A stretch of DNA of 39,063 bases from positions 1 to 39,063 of the forward strand of contig NZ_GL872413.1 of assembly GCF_000192225.1 (NCBI RefSeq). The letters are read 5' to 3'. Positions 25,600-34,177 of this stretch are shown piece by piece (positions within the stretch are counted from its first letter, which is position 1; every line of letters begins with the position of its first letter). The notes under the pieces were generated by a model. That model saw nothing but the letters and a program-made list of their open reading frames with translations. It was not told the DNA's origin and ran no database searches. Source of the DNA: Capnocytophaga sp. oral taxon 338 str. F0234 (GTDB lineage: Bacteria; Bacteroidota; Bacteroidia; Flavobacteriales; Flavobacteriaceae). The position numbers and the translations under genes were made by a program.

Positions 25600-26049
25600 A
25601 TGAGTTTAGAGTCAAAAATAATGGAAGCCCTTAAGGAGGCAATGAAAGCAAAGGATACCATTGCATTGGATTCCTTACGCGCTATAAAATCGGCTATATT
25701 GCTTGCTAAAACAGAAGCTAAAGCAGGAGATACGATCTCTGAAGATGAAGAAATAAAGCTCTTACAACGCTTGGTGAAACAACGTAAAGAGAGTGCAGAC
25801 CTCTATCAGAAGCAAGGAAGAGAAGATTTAGCAGCTCCTGAACTTGCCCAAGCGGAAATTATCTCCAAATTCCTGCCTGAACAACTCTCTGAGGAAAAAG
25901 TAGAGGCGCTTATTAAAGAAATTGTTGCCCGTGTAGGAGCTTCAAGCATGAAAGATATGGGAAAAGTCATGGGAGAAGCAAGCAAAGAGCTTTCGGGCAA
26001 AGCTGATGGTAAGCTTATCGCTTCCATAGTAAAGAAAGTATTATCATAA
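25600..26049 (+). CDS. yqeY: GatB/YqeY domain-containing protein
   Basis: 149 residues from the ATG at 25600 (MSLESKIMEALKEAMKAKD). A longer frame with a TTG at 25558 adds residues not seen in the family. The whole protein is the helical YqeY fold: 'ALDSLRAIKSAILLAKTEAK' (about 22-41), 'LLQRLVKQRKESADLYQKQG', 'EIISKFLPEQLSEEKVEALI' and 'MKDMGKVMGEASKELSGKAD' (about 115-134). This domain is the tail of the GatB subunit of tRNA amidotransferase; freestanding YqeY is thought to act on or bind tRNA, but its role is not established. A tRNA gene follows 19 bp after the stop. Confidence 0.92.
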   Translation: MSLESKIMEALKEAMKAKDTIALDSLRAIKSAILLAKTEAKAGDTISEDEEIKLLQRLVKQRKESADLYQKQGREDLAAPELAQAEIISKFLPEQLSEEKVEALIKEIVARVGASSMKDMGKVMGEASKELSGKADGKLIASIVKKVLS

Positions 26050-26068
26050 TTATATTGTTTTACAAAAA

Positions 26069-26142
26069 GGCCGCGTAGTTCAACTGGATAGAATATCAGA
26101 TTTCGGCTCTGAGGGTTGGGGGTTCGAAGCCTCTCGCGGTCA
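26069..26142 (+). tRNA. tRNA-Arg (anticodon UCG)
   Basis: A full cloverleaf folds: acceptor 26069-26075 with 26135-26141, D arm 26078-26094, anticodon stem TCAGA/TCTGA around the loop TTTCGGC with anticodon TCG at 26103-26105 (reads CGA), T arm 26118-26134 with loop TTCGAAG, discriminator A. No CCA is encoded. Four stem pairs are G-U (acceptor second pair, D-stem first pair, two in the T stem), an unusually high count. It is followed at once by a terminator. Confidence 0.92.
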
Positions 26143-26143
26143 C

Positions 26144-26180
26144 AAAGGCTGTTCAACGGCAAGGTTGGATAGTCTTTTTA
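26144..26180 (+). terminator. Terminator after tRNA-Arg
   Basis: AAAGGCTGTTCAAC (26144-26157) pairs with GTTGGATAGTCTTT (26164-26177), with several G-U pairs and a 6-nt loop, then a T-rich tail. It separates the tRNA from ktrB. Confidence 0.7.
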
Positions 26181-26193
26181 TTTTAAAAAAATT

Positions 26194-27522
26194 ATGCTAC
26201 GGAACTATTCTCCCTATACTCTTATTATCCTTTCTTTCCTCTCACTAATATTTGTTGGCACTATCCTTCTAATGATGCCTTTCACTCATATCAGTGATAA
26301 AGGATTCACTTTCATTGAAGCTCTCTTTACAGCTACTTCTGCAGTAACAGTAACGGGGCTTACCATTTGTGATGTACATAGTACCTTCTCTACCTATGGG
26401 GAAGTTATAGTATTATTGCTTATTCAATTAGGTGGTTTAGGAATCCTAACTCTCTCCTCTGTAATTATCCTATTGATATCCAAAAAAATCAGTTTTTACA
26501 CCAAGCGCTTAGTATCTGAAGGACTTAACCATGAAGCAAAAATAGACCTCTATTTACATATCAAAAAAGTAGTTTTTGTAGTTCTCCTTATAGAAGCTAT
26601 AGGAGCTGTATTGCTTTTTTTTGTTTTTATAAAAGAATTTCCCTGGCATAAGGCTCTCTTTTATGGAATCTTCCATTCAGTATCTGCTTTTTGTAATGCT
26701 GGTATCTCTCTTTTCCCTCATAATTTAGAAGGCTATACTTTTCATATTTATATGAATATTATTATAGCACTATTAATTATCCTTGGAGGATTAGGATTCA
26801 CCTCTATTATAGAACTTTTTGAATATGTAACAGGGAAAAGAAGAAAAATAAGTGTCAATTCTAAATTTTCTATGCTTATTACTCTTATTCTTCTTGGGGT
26901 AGGTACTTTCTTATTTTTCATTCTAGAATACCATTATACAGGAGAGTTGACAAATGAGTCCTTTGGAGGCAGAATTCTAATAAGTTTTTTCCACTCGGCT
27001 ACCTTACGAACAGCCGGATTCAATACTATTCCTATAGAGGGAATTTCAGGAGCTACTGCTATTCTTTGTATTGTATTTATGTTCATTGGAGCCTCCCCAA
27101 ATTCAACAGGAAGTGGAATAAAAACAACTACCTTCGGTATTCTATGCTTGGGAGTACGTGCTTCCTTGCTTAACAGACGATACATAGAATACTCCAAAAG
27201 AAGAATCTCTTGGCAGTTATTCAATAAGGCATCCACCTTAGTTTTTATCGCTTTCTTATACATACTTACGATGGCTATTCTTATGATCAGTTTTGATTCA
27301 GATAAAGATACTATAAAAATACTTTTTGAGATAATGTCAGCTTTTTCAACCTGTGGCCTTTCTATGGGGGTTACACACTCATTGAGCCTCAGCTCTCAAA
27401 TTATTTTGCTCATCACCATGTTCTTAGGTAGGGTAGGACCCCTTACCATAGCTTTAGCCTTTTCTCGTGAACGAGACAAAGGAAATTACAGATATCCCAA
27501 AGAAAATATACTAATTGGATAA
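26194..27522 (+). CDS. ktrB: TrkH/KtrB-family potassium uptake channel subunit
   Basis: 442 residues, typical for KtrB. Inner-membrane potassium-translocating subunit with four M1-P-M2 repeats; the selectivity-filter P-loops can be seen as 'TATSAVTVTGLTICD' (about 47-61), 'FHSVSAFCNAGISLFP' (about 160-175), 'FHSATLRTAGFNTIP' (about 265-279) and 'MSAFSTCGLSMGVT' (about 381-394), each with the conserved Gly. 'GASPNSTGSGIKTTTFGIL' is the M2C2-type gate region with its small residues. The regulator gene ktrA starts 5 bp later. Uptake is probably sodium- or membrane-potential driven; ion preference is from family knowledge. Confidence 0.93.
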   Translation: MLRNYSPYTLIILSFLSLIFVGTILLMMPFTHISDKGFTFIEALFTATSAVTVTGLTICDVHSTFSTYGEVIVLLLIQLGGLGILTLSSVIILLISKKISFYTKRLVSEGLNHEAKIDLYLHIKKVVFVVLLIEAIGAVLLFFVFIKEFPWHKALFYGIFHSVSAFCNAGISLFPHNLEGYTFHIYMNIIIALLIILGGLGFTSIIELFEYVTGKRRKISVNSKFSMLITLILLGVGTFLFFILEYHYTGELTNESFGGRILISFFHSATLRTAGFNTIPIEGISGATAILCIVFMFIGASPNSTGSGIKTTTFGILCLGVRASLLNRRYIEYSKRRISWQLFNKASTLVFIAFLYILTMAILMISFDSDKDTIKILFEIMSAFSTCGLSMGVTHSLSLSSQIILLITMFLGRVGPLTIALAFSRERDKGNYRYPKENILIG

Positions 27523-27526
27523 CATT

Positions 27527-28177
27527 ATGAAAAATTTTTTAGTAATAGGTTTAGGAGAATTTGGTAAGTCAGTAGCCAAAACACTCTATAAGAACAAATC
27601 CACTGTATTGGCTATTGATTCCAATGAAGAACTCATCAAGCAAGCTCTTAATGAAGGCATTATAGATGAAGCCGTAATTCTTGATGCTACCGATGAAGTT
27701 GCTCTGAAAAATGTAGTAAAAGATGACTTTGATATGGCTTTCATAAGTGTAGGAGATAATATACAGGCAAGTATCCTCATCACCTTACATTTGAAAGAAT
27801 TGGGGCTGAGAGAAATTATTTGTAAGGCTGTAAACCATACACAAGGAAGAGTATTAGAAAAAATTGGAGCTACACAAGTGGTATTTCCAGAAGAGTCCAT
27901 GGGAGAAAAAATTGCCTATTCTATATTACACCCTACTATCATTGATTACTTTAAGTTCTCTGAGGATTATTTTATCTATGAAGTAAAAATTCCAAAAAGT
28001 TATATAGGAAAATCTCTTATGGAACTAAACCTACGCCACAAATATGAGATAAATATATTGGCTATTAAGCACTCTGATGGGAAAATGAATGTAACCCCTG
28101 ATCCAAATGTACAACTGGATAAGGAAGACCTGCTTATCGTGCTTGCTCGGGAGAATACCATAGGGAAAGTAGTGTAA
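27527..28177 (+). CDS. ktrA: KtrA/TrkA-type potassium uptake regulator (RCK)
   Basis: 216 residues from the ATG at 27527, 5 bp after ktrB; a TTG at 27515 inside ktrB is rejected. The amino-terminal Rossmann RCK_N domain begins FLVIGLGEFGKSVAKTLY (residues 3-20, GxGxxG nucleotide loop) and includes 'VLAIDSNEELIKQA' with the acidic ribose-binding residue. 'EIICKAVNHTQGRVLEKIGA' and 'VVFPEESMGEKIAYSIL' are typical KtrA motifs. An RCK_C domain covers about 135-216. It forms an octameric ring under KtrB, gating transport with ATP/ADP or NAD(H). Convergent with the next gene, with only 9 bp between them. Confidence 0.94.
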   Translation: MKNFLVIGLGEFGKSVAKTLYKNKSTVLAIDSNEELIKQALNEGIIDEAVILDATDEVALKNVVKDDFDMAFISVGDNIQASILITLHLKELGLREIICKAVNHTQGRVLEKIGATQVVFPEESMGEKIAYSILHPTIIDYFKFSEDYFIYEVKIPKSYIGKSLMELNLRHKYEINILAIKHSDGKMNVTPDPNVQLDKEDLLIVLARENTIGKVV

Positions 28178-28186
28178 TCTATCATA

Positions 28187-28942
28187 TTATTTCTTAGATC
28201 CAGACACCTGATCTTCAGAAAAATGGAATAGAGCTTTCTTAACTTCCCCTTTTACAGAAATATATTCCTCTATCACATAATAATACTTACCCGTAGCGTT
28301 GTCTTTTATTAGGATAACTCGCCAATCGCTGGGTGTAGTACTATTCAAGCATACTATATAATCAGTAAGTTTAAGTATTTCCTTAGCATATTTTTGGGTA
28401 ACTATTTTAATAGGAGTCTCTAAATTCTCTATCAAAGAAAAATGTGATTGATGAGTAATCTTATCTTCCATGAATGAAGAGAAATTATTTAATCGCTCAG
28501 AATCCTGTGCTTTTTCCCTATCCCTACTAAGATTCCCTGTACTTTTAATAAGGCGAATCACTCCAGTAGGCGAAAAATAGATATAATAATTACCTAAACT
28601 TTTGTTCAATAATTTATTATCCTTACATTCCCCATTTTGTGTAAGACGATAGACAAATATATTGAGATAATGATTTCCCACCTTCTTATAGGTTCCTGTA
28701 GTGGAAGTAAAGCAGTCATTTCCACAAGGGGCATAATAGGAGCTATGAAATGTATTGTTATTCTTGAATTCCACATAGTAACCTGCAGATTTTCCTTTAG
28801 GCATTTCACTCAGTTCATATACATCCACTTCTTCCTCACTATTCCCAATAAGATGATCAATCTTCCAACGTTCACCTATAATATTTTGAGAGAATCCCAG
28901 TGTGAAAGTACAGAAAGCAAAAACAAAAGTCAACCTTTTCAT
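28187..28942 (-). CDS. Secreted protein of unknown function, last gene of the yggS-priA operon
   Basis: 251 residues. MKRLTFVFAFCTFTLGFSQ is a Sec signal peptide cleaved near SQ-NI, with no lipobox. The first about 120 mature residues look like a lipocalin-like small beta-barrel ('ERWKIDHLIGNSEEEVDVYE', 'GYYVEFKNNNTFHSSYYAPC', 'TGTYKKVGNHYLNIFVYRL'); two nearby Cys (CGNDC) could form a disulfide. The C-terminal half carries 'KYAKEILKLTDYIVCLNSTT' and 'WRVILIKDNATGKYYYVIEE'. I do not recognise a named family. It starts 11 bp after the priA stop, so it is probably cotranscribed, though a functional link to replication restart is not expected. Confidence 0.75.
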   Translation of the reverse strand: MKRLTFVFAFCTFTLGFSQNIIGERWKIDHLIGNSEEEVDVYELSEMPKGKSAGYYVEFKNNNTFHSSYYAPCGNDCFTSTTGTYKKVGNHYLNIFVYRLTQNGECKDNKLLNKSLGNYYIYFSPTGVIRLIKSTGNLSRDREKAQDSERLNNFSSFMEDKITHQSHFSLIENLETPIKIVTQKYAKEILKLTDYIVCLNSTTPSDWRVILIKDNATGKYYYVIEEYISVKGEVKKALFHFSEDQVSGSKK

Positions 28943-28953
28943 AAATTAAAAAT

Positions 28954-31404
28954 CTAAATATCCACATTATACAAAAGTTGTACAGAACGAAAATTTGCTA
29001 TGGAAAAGAAACTTTGTTCCACACGTAATATATAGTCCTTTATCAAAGATAATGCCACTTTAGGAGGTATTTTTAAGAGAATGTGTTTAATATATTCATT
29101 ACGAATACGGGATATAGAAGGGAATTCTGCTCCTAAGACTTCTATTTCATACAGAGAAAGCCCTCCTCTCAAGGAATCAGCAAACCATTGCCCTGCTTGG
29201 TTAATTCGCTCAAATTCCTTGTGCTTAAGAGCAATGCGGATTAAGCGGTAGAAGGGTGGATAGTGAAAATCATATCGCTCCTCGAGCTGCTGAGTAATCA
29301 TTTTTTGATAATCTCCCTCCTTTACTTGCTGCAATATTTCTTGAAAGGGATTATAAGTTTGAATCAGTACTTTCCCTTGAAATTCTCTTCTTCCTGCACG
29401 CCCTGCAATATGAGAAAGAAGCTCAAAGCATCGTTCTTTGGCACGGAAATCAGGTTGATACAAAAATAGGTCTGCATTCATAATTCCTACCAAACCCACT
29501 TCAGGAAAGTCCAATCCCTTACTTACCATTTGTGTTCCTATGAGTATATCTGTTTCTCTGTGCTCAAACCTATGTATAATTTTCTCAAAGCCATACTTCC
29601 CCTTAGTAGTATCCATATCCATACGGTCAATCCGAGCTTTAGGAAAAAATTGTAATAATTCCTCCTCTACTTTTTCCGTTCCTAATCCTTTTGTTCTTAA
29701 TGAATTACATGTTCCACAAGCAGGACAACTCACAGGTTTGGCAATGGTATAACCACAGTAATGACAACACAGTTGATTTTGAAGTTGATGATAGGTTAGA
29801 GAGACATCACAATTAGGACATTGAGGAATAACATCACAAATATCACATTGCAGATAAGGAGAATAGCCTCGCCTATTTTGTAATAAAATTATCTGCTTAT
29901 GTAGTATAAGATTTTCCTCAATAGCTTGTAAAAGGGCATCAGAAAAGTGTCCTTGCATTTCCTTTTTTTTAGTCTTTTCTTTTAAATCTACCAGTTCCAC
30001 AAGGGGTGGTAACTCTCCCAAGAAGCGCTCTAACAATTGCACAAATCCATATTTTCCTATTTGAACATTATGATAGCTCTCTGCAGAGGGAGTGGCTGAA
30101 CCTAAAAGTGTTTTTGCCCCATGTAAATGAGAGAGCATAAGGGCAGTATCACGTACCTGAAAACGCGGAGATATTTCTGTTTGTTTATAGGAAGGGTCAT
30201 GTTCCTCATCTACAATAATGAGTCCTAAACGCTTAAAAGGCAAGCATACCGCCGCTCTTACCCCAAGAACAAATTGTGCTTTTTTCTTTTGAGCAAGTAC
30301 GTTATTCCATACCTCTACCCGCTCGTGAGCAGAATATTTATTATGATATACACTCATACTATCTCCAAAGAAGTGTTCCAAGCGATTCATCAGTTGTACA
30401 CTGAGCCCCACCTCTGGTACCAAATAGAGTACTTCTTTTCCTTGGGCAAGGGTTTGTTCAATAAGTTTGCTATATAGCAATGTTTTCCCAGAGGACGCTA
30501 CCCCTTGAAGTAGCACCGTATTTTTTTCTCGGAATTGTTGTTCAATTTCAGCAAAAGCCTTTTTCTGAGCAAGGCTTAAATCCAAAACTTCACTATCAGA
30601 TGCAAAAGAAACCCTATCTATGACATCAGTATAGACCTCTAAAACACCTAAACTCACTAATTTCTTAAGTACAGTAGCACTCACCTCTGCCTTCTGTAAA
30701 AGAAGCTCAGGAGTAATAAGTGTTTCTTTCTGAGAGCGTAAGGTAACAAATGCCCATAGGAGCTTTTGCTGTGCTCTGGATTTAAGAGAATCGCCTTCTA
30801 ACAGAGCATTCAAGACTTCCTTCTTCTGATACTTTTGAGTAAGACGAAGATATTTTTTGAGTTTTGGTTGATATTTTTCAAAAATTTTTTCACTAAGGCG
30901 AATAATTCCTTTCTCTAAGAGAGACTTAAGTACTCCTATAGGATTTTTCTTTTGGAGTATCTTTCCTACTTCCTTTGCGGTGAGAGAAGAAGCATGCTCC
31001 AGTGCCTCATATACAAGAAATTCATCATCCGAAAGAGATTGTGTCGCAACAAGCTGTTCTGTTTTCTCTATAATAGTCTCACTCTCCAAGAGCAAGGATG
31101 AGGGCATCCCCATCTTCAGGACCTCTCCAAAAGTACTTAGGTAATAGGCACTTATCCATGAGAATAGCTGTAGTTGTCTTTGGGAGAGTATAGGAGCCTC
31201 ATCTAAGATAAATTCAATAGATTTAGTGGGATAAGCTGGTGTATTCTGGTGTATTTTGAGGGCAATTCCCGTATAGATTTTAGACTTTCCGAAAGGTACC
31301 ACTACCCTCATTCCCGCTTGAAGGAAAGAAGCTTGTTCCTCATTAACCTCATAGGTAAAAGCCTGCCGAAGAGGCAAGGGAAGAGCAACATCTATATAGT
31401 ACAT
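28954..31404 (-). CDS. priA: Primosomal protein N' (replication restart helicase)
   Basis: 816 residues, normal for Bacteroidetes PriA. A 3'-to-5' DNA helicase that reloads the replisome at stalled forks. The 3'-DNA-binding domain begins 'YIDVALPLPLRQAFTYEV'. Helicase motifs: Walker A LQGVASSGKTLLYSK (about 298-312), Walker B 'LIIVDEEHDPSYKQ' (about 394-407), 'LLGSATPSAES', and 'ILIGTQMVSKGLDFPEVGLV' with 'IAGRAGR'. Between them are the Cys pairs of two zinc sites ('CDICDVIPQCPNCDVSL', 'CCHYCGYTI', 'CPACG', about 525-570). It starts 10 bp after yggS, in the same operon. Confidence 0.96.
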   Translation of the reverse strand: MYYIDVALPLPLRQAFTYEVNEEQASFLQAGMRVVVPFGKSKIYTGIALKIHQNTPAYPTKSIEFILDEAPILSQRQLQLFSWISAYYLSTFGEVLKMGMPSSLLLESETIIEKTEQLVATQSLSDDEFLVYEALEHASSLTAKEVGKILQKKNPIGVLKSLLEKGIIRLSEKIFEKYQPKLKKYLRLTQKYQKKEVLNALLEGDSLKSRAQQKLLWAFVTLRSQKETLITPELLLQKAEVSATVLKKLVSLGVLEVYTDVIDRVSFASDSEVLDLSLAQKKAFAEIEQQFREKNTVLLQGVASSGKTLLYSKLIEQTLAQGKEVLYLVPEVGLSVQLMNRLEHFFGDSMSVYHNKYSAHERVEVWNNVLAQKKKAQFVLGVRAAVCLPFKRLGLIIVDEEHDPSYKQTEISPRFQVRDTALMLSHLHGAKTLLGSATPSAESYHNVQIGKYGFVQLLERFLGELPPLVELVDLKEKTKKKEMQGHFSDALLQAIEENLILHKQIILLQNRRGYSPYLQCDICDVIPQCPNCDVSLTYHQLQNQLCCHYCGYTIAKPVSCPACGTCNSLRTKGLGTEKVEEELLQFFPKARIDRMDMDTTKGKYGFEKIIHRFEHRETDILIGTQMVSKGLDFPEVGLVGIMNADLFLYQPDFRAKERCFELLSHIAGRAGRREFQGKVLIQTYNPFQEILQQVKEGDYQKMITQQLEERYDFHYPPFYRLIRIALKHKEFERINQAGQWFADSLRGGLSLYEIEVLGAEFPSISRIRNEYIKHILLKIPPKVALSLIKDYILRVEQSFFSIANFRSVQLLYNVDI

Positions 31405-31414
31405 AAGTTAGGTC

Positions 31415-32146
31415 TTAAGCTTGCTTCTCATTCCAATAGTAGCTATCTGGATAAATACGCTGTCCAAAGATGGCTGTCCCCACCCGAACAATGGTAGCTC
31501 CCTCAGCGATAGCAATTTCGAAATCTCCACTCATGCCCATAGAAAGTTCTTTAGGTTGTACATCTGGGAGATTTAAAGTAATTATCTGCTGTTGGATATT
31601 CTTAAGTAACTGGAAACATTTACGCACTTTTTCCTGCTCAGCACTGAAAAGTCCAATGGTCATCAGCCCTCTGATATGTAAGGTGGGGAATTGAGCTACT
31701 TGCTTCACCAGTTCCAAAACATTTTCTGGAGCTACTCCAAATTTGCTTTCTTCTGCGGAGGTATTCACCTGGATAAAAACATCCATTTGCTTACCTATCT
31801 GAGAAAGTTTTTGATGGAGCTTCTCTGCTAAATCATAACGATCAAGGGATTCTACACAACTAACCTCATACTTGAGGATATCCTTTATCTTATTAGTCTG
31901 CAGATGACCTATAAAATGGTTAATATGAGGGACTGATTTTAGAGCTTCATACTTTTCTTTGAGTTCCTGTACTTTATTTTCAGCAATAAGAGTATAACCT
32001 GCAGCAAAAGCCTGCCTAATACGTTCAGGGGTTACTGTTTTGGTAGCCAAAAGGAGTTTTACTTCCTTGGGATCTCTACCAGCTGTCTCACAAGCTTTGT
32101 TAATGCGTTCTTGTACTTGTTGTATGTTTTTCTCTATGGTATCCAT
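31415..32146 (-). CDS. yggS: YggS-family pyridoxal-phosphate homeostasis protein
   Basis: 243 residues from the ATG at 32146 (MDTIEKNIQQVQERIN). The frame extends to 32221, but a perfect -7 promoter element lies in that extension, so the shorter start is chosen. A single TIM-barrel alanine-racemase-like domain with the PLP Lys in 'VKLLLATKTVTPE' (about residue 35), 'LIAENKVQELKEKYEAL', 'HFIGHLQTNKIKDIL', 'LSMGMSGDFEIAIAEGATIV' and 'RVGTAIFG'. The protein buffers PLP and affects amino-acid and vitamin B6 balance; no catalytic activity is known for the family. First gene of a yggS-priA-secreted-protein operon. Confidence 0.95.
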   Translation of the reverse strand: MDTIEKNIQQVQERINKACETAGRDPKEVKLLLATKTVTPERIRQAFAAGYTLIAENKVQELKEKYEALKSVPHINHFIGHLQTNKIKDILKYEVSCVESLDRYDLAEKLHQKLSQIGKQMDVFIQVNTSAEESKFGVAPENVLELVKQVAQFPTLHIRGLMTIGLFSAEQEKVRKCFQLLKNIQQQIITLNLPDVQPKELSMGMSGDFEIAIAEGATIVRVGTAIFGQRIYPDSYYWNEKQA

Positions 32147-32169
32147 TTCTATTAAATATTTATAAGAGG

Positions 32170-32177
32170 CAAAGGTA
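32170..32177 (-). promoter_or_regulatory. -7 promoter element of the yggS-priA operon
   Basis: TACCTTTG on the minus strand, 23 bp before the ATG at 32146. It fixes the yggS start. Confidence 0.6.
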
Positions 32178-32387
32178 CAACAATAAAAAGCAAAAGTCAA
32201 ATTTTTTTCCAAGATATTCATTATCAGTATCTACTAAATACTTTTTTCAATTAAAATAAGTTTCTATTTTTCAGTTATAATAGATTTAAGTAATGGCTCA
32301 TTACAAGCAACAAAATAATTAACTAATAATTAATAGTTGATATTTGATAATTAACAAATTAGAAAGGTTTAAGTGGTAAAAAGGATG

Positions 32388-32395
32388 TATATTTG
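32388..32395 (+). promoter_or_regulatory. -7 promoter element of the ATPase-DUF4276 pair
   Basis: TATATTTG, matching TAnnTTTG, 37 bp before the ATG at 32433. The 200 bp before it are AT-rich and without genes. Confidence 0.55.
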
Positions 32396-32432
32396 CGGCA
32401 AATCTGTCATCATTTAAAATCACAAAGAACTT

Positions 32433-33491
32433 ATGATTAATAGCATACACATAGAAGGATTCAAATCTATCAAAAAGATAGCACTCCCTCTAAATCCTAT
32501 CAATACACTTATAGGAGCCAATGGTGCTGGAAAATCAAATTTTATTTCTTTTTTCAAGTTCTTAAACAATCTTTACGAGAAACGTTTAGGAAACTATTCA
32601 CGAAGGAAAGGAGCTGAGAATCTATTATACTTTGGTAGCAAAACCACACAACACATCTATCTTAAGATAGAATTCAGCCATACCAATGCCTACGAATGTC
32701 AGTTATCTCCCACCTCTGATGGTACTCTTTTTATTGATTATGAAAACATCTTTTTCAATAATGAAAGAAAAAATCTAAGTACAAATAGCAGAGAGAGTGT
32801 ACTAAAAGATAGACAACAAGATATAGCTCAATATGTAGGTGGTTATATGCGAGCATTTAAGAATTATCACTTCCATGATACTAGTGAAAATGCCCCTTTG
32901 CGAAAGTCTTCTTTACTTACCGACAATCTTTCTCTGCGAGATGATGGTGGCAATTTGCCTTCTTTCTTGTATTACCTGCAGGAGAAACATCCTTTCCACT
33001 TTGAACAGATAGAAGCGGTTATAAAAACAGTAGCTCCTTATTTTGAAAGGTTTGACCTACATCCTGATAGGTTAAATGATAGCATTATCCAGCTGGAATG
33101 GAGAGCACAGCAATCCCCTGATATTCCTTTCAACAGTACTCATTTCTCTGATGGAACTTTACGATTTGTTGCTTTAGCCACCTTACTTATGCAACCTGAA
33201 CTCCCTAAGGTGATTATCATTGATGAACCTGAATTAGGCTTGCATCCTTTTGCTATCAATGTGCTTGCTGGACTTATCCGGAAAGCTTCCGTTAAGAGTC
33301 AGGTTATTATCTCAACACAATCCGTACCTTTAGTTTCCAATTTTAAGGTGGAAGATATTATTACTGTAGATAGGAATGTAAACCAATCTGTCTTCAACAG
33401 ATTGAACACTCATGAACTCTCCTACTGGATAAAGGATTTCTCTTTAGGCGAACTCTGGGAGAAAAACATTATTAACGGACAACCTTACTGA
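32433..33491 (+). CDS. AAA ATPase of SMC/ABC type (AAA_21), with DUF4276 partner
   Basis: 352 residues. Walker A is LIGANGAGKSNFISFF (about 27-42), directly after 'IHIEGFKSIKKIALPLNPIN'; an ABC-like signature SDGTLRFVALATLL is near 238-251; Walker B KVIIIDEPELGLHP is near 259-272, and an H-loop-like STQS follows. This is the layout of the overcoming-lysogenization-defect type ATPases without their own nuclease domain. The insertion between the Walker motifs is about 200 residues and has no clear family. The next gene, two bp away, encodes a DUF4276 (TOPRIM-like) protein. Such ATPase plus TOPRIM pairs occur in phage defence modules, where the ATPase senses infection and the partner is the effector; this role is inference. 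Confidence 0.85.
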   Translation: MINSIHIEGFKSIKKIALPLNPINTLIGANGAGKSNFISFFKFLNNLYEKRLGNYSRRKGAENLLYFGSKTTQHIYLKIEFSHTNAYECQLSPTSDGTLFIDYENIFFNNERKNLSTNSRESVLKDRQQDIAQYVGGYMRAFKNYHFHDTSENAPLRKSSLLTDNLSLRDDGGNLPSFLYYLQEKHPFHFEQIEAVIKTVAPYFERFDLHPDRLNDSIIQLEWRAQQSPDIPFNSTHFSDGTLRFVALATLLMQPELPKVIIIDEPELGLHPFAINVLAGLIRKASVKSQVIISTQSVPLVSNFKVEDIITVDRNVNQSVFNRLNTHELSYWIKDFSLGELWEKNIINGQPY

Positions 33492-33493
33492 TT

Positions 33494-34177
33494 ATGAAAA
33501 GAATCCATTGTATTGTAGAGGGACAAACTGAATTGAGTGTCTTCAAAAATATTCTGTCCCCTTATATTCTTTCAAAAACAGGTAGTTACATTTCTTTCAG
33601 TACCCTAAAATACACCGGTGGAGGTATTACCAACTATTCAAAATTATTTATTGAACTAAGAAATCATCTAAGAGATAAAGAAAAAATACTTACCACTTTC
33701 TTTGATTATTATGGTATTTTAGAAAGTCATAATTTTCCTAACTATCAGGAAGCTAAACAAAGACAATCCAGTCCTACAAAGGGAGTGGAACTTATAGAAC
33801 AAGGAATCAAAGATGACCTAAGAAATAAAGGAATTGAGGTAAAAAATTTTATTCCTTACATTCAGTTACATGAATTTGAGGCTTTACTCTTTTCTTCTAT
33901 TAAGGGTTTTCACCTGTTCAACAATCCTTCTATTGTAGAGGATATAAGCCGTATTATTACACGCTATGATAACCCTGAAGATATAAATGATAGCCCCCAT
34001 ACAGCTCCTTCCAAACGCATTATTGCTATTTTTGAAAAATATGGTTTAAAATATGAAAAAATCATTGATGGAAATAGCATTGCCACCAAAATAGGAATAG
34101 AACCTCTTATGGAGAAATGTCCTCGTTTCAGAAATTGGATACATCTCCTAATTAATAAAATTTTAGAGAATTCCTAA
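33494..34177 (+). CDS. DUF4276-family TOPRIM-like protein, partner of the AAA ATPase
   Basis: 227 residues. KRIHCIVEGQTELSVFKNIL (residues 2-21) carries the TOPRIM-like Glu in VEGQTE; acidic residues follow in 'TTFFDYYGIL' (about 68-77). 'FIPYIQLHEFEALLFSSIKG' (about 117-136) and 'PEDINDSPHTAPSKRIIAIF' are family-typical. The TOPRIM fold binds metal and acts in nucleases and topoisomerases; whether this one cuts nucleic acid is not known. It starts two bp after the ATPase stop, so the two are translated together. Its stop overlaps the stop of the convergent phosphoesterase gene (34174-34177 shared). Confidence 0.82.
   Translation: MKRIHCIVEGQTELSVFKNILSPYILSKTGSYISFSTLKYTGGGITNYSKLFIELRNHLRDKEKILTTFFDYYGILESHNFPNYQEAKQRQSSPTKGVELIEQGIKDDLRNKGIEVKNFIPYIQLHEFEALLFSSIKGFHLFNNPSIVEDISRIITRYDNPEDINDSPHTAPSKRIIAIFEKYGLKYEKIIDGNSIATKIGIEPLMEKCPRFRNWIHLLINKILENS

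Noticed and set aside
32433-34177. A known PARIS or Gabija system
   Set aside because: The partner is DUF4276-like, not DUF4435, and the ATPase has no fused TOPRIM and no UvrD-like helicase next to it.
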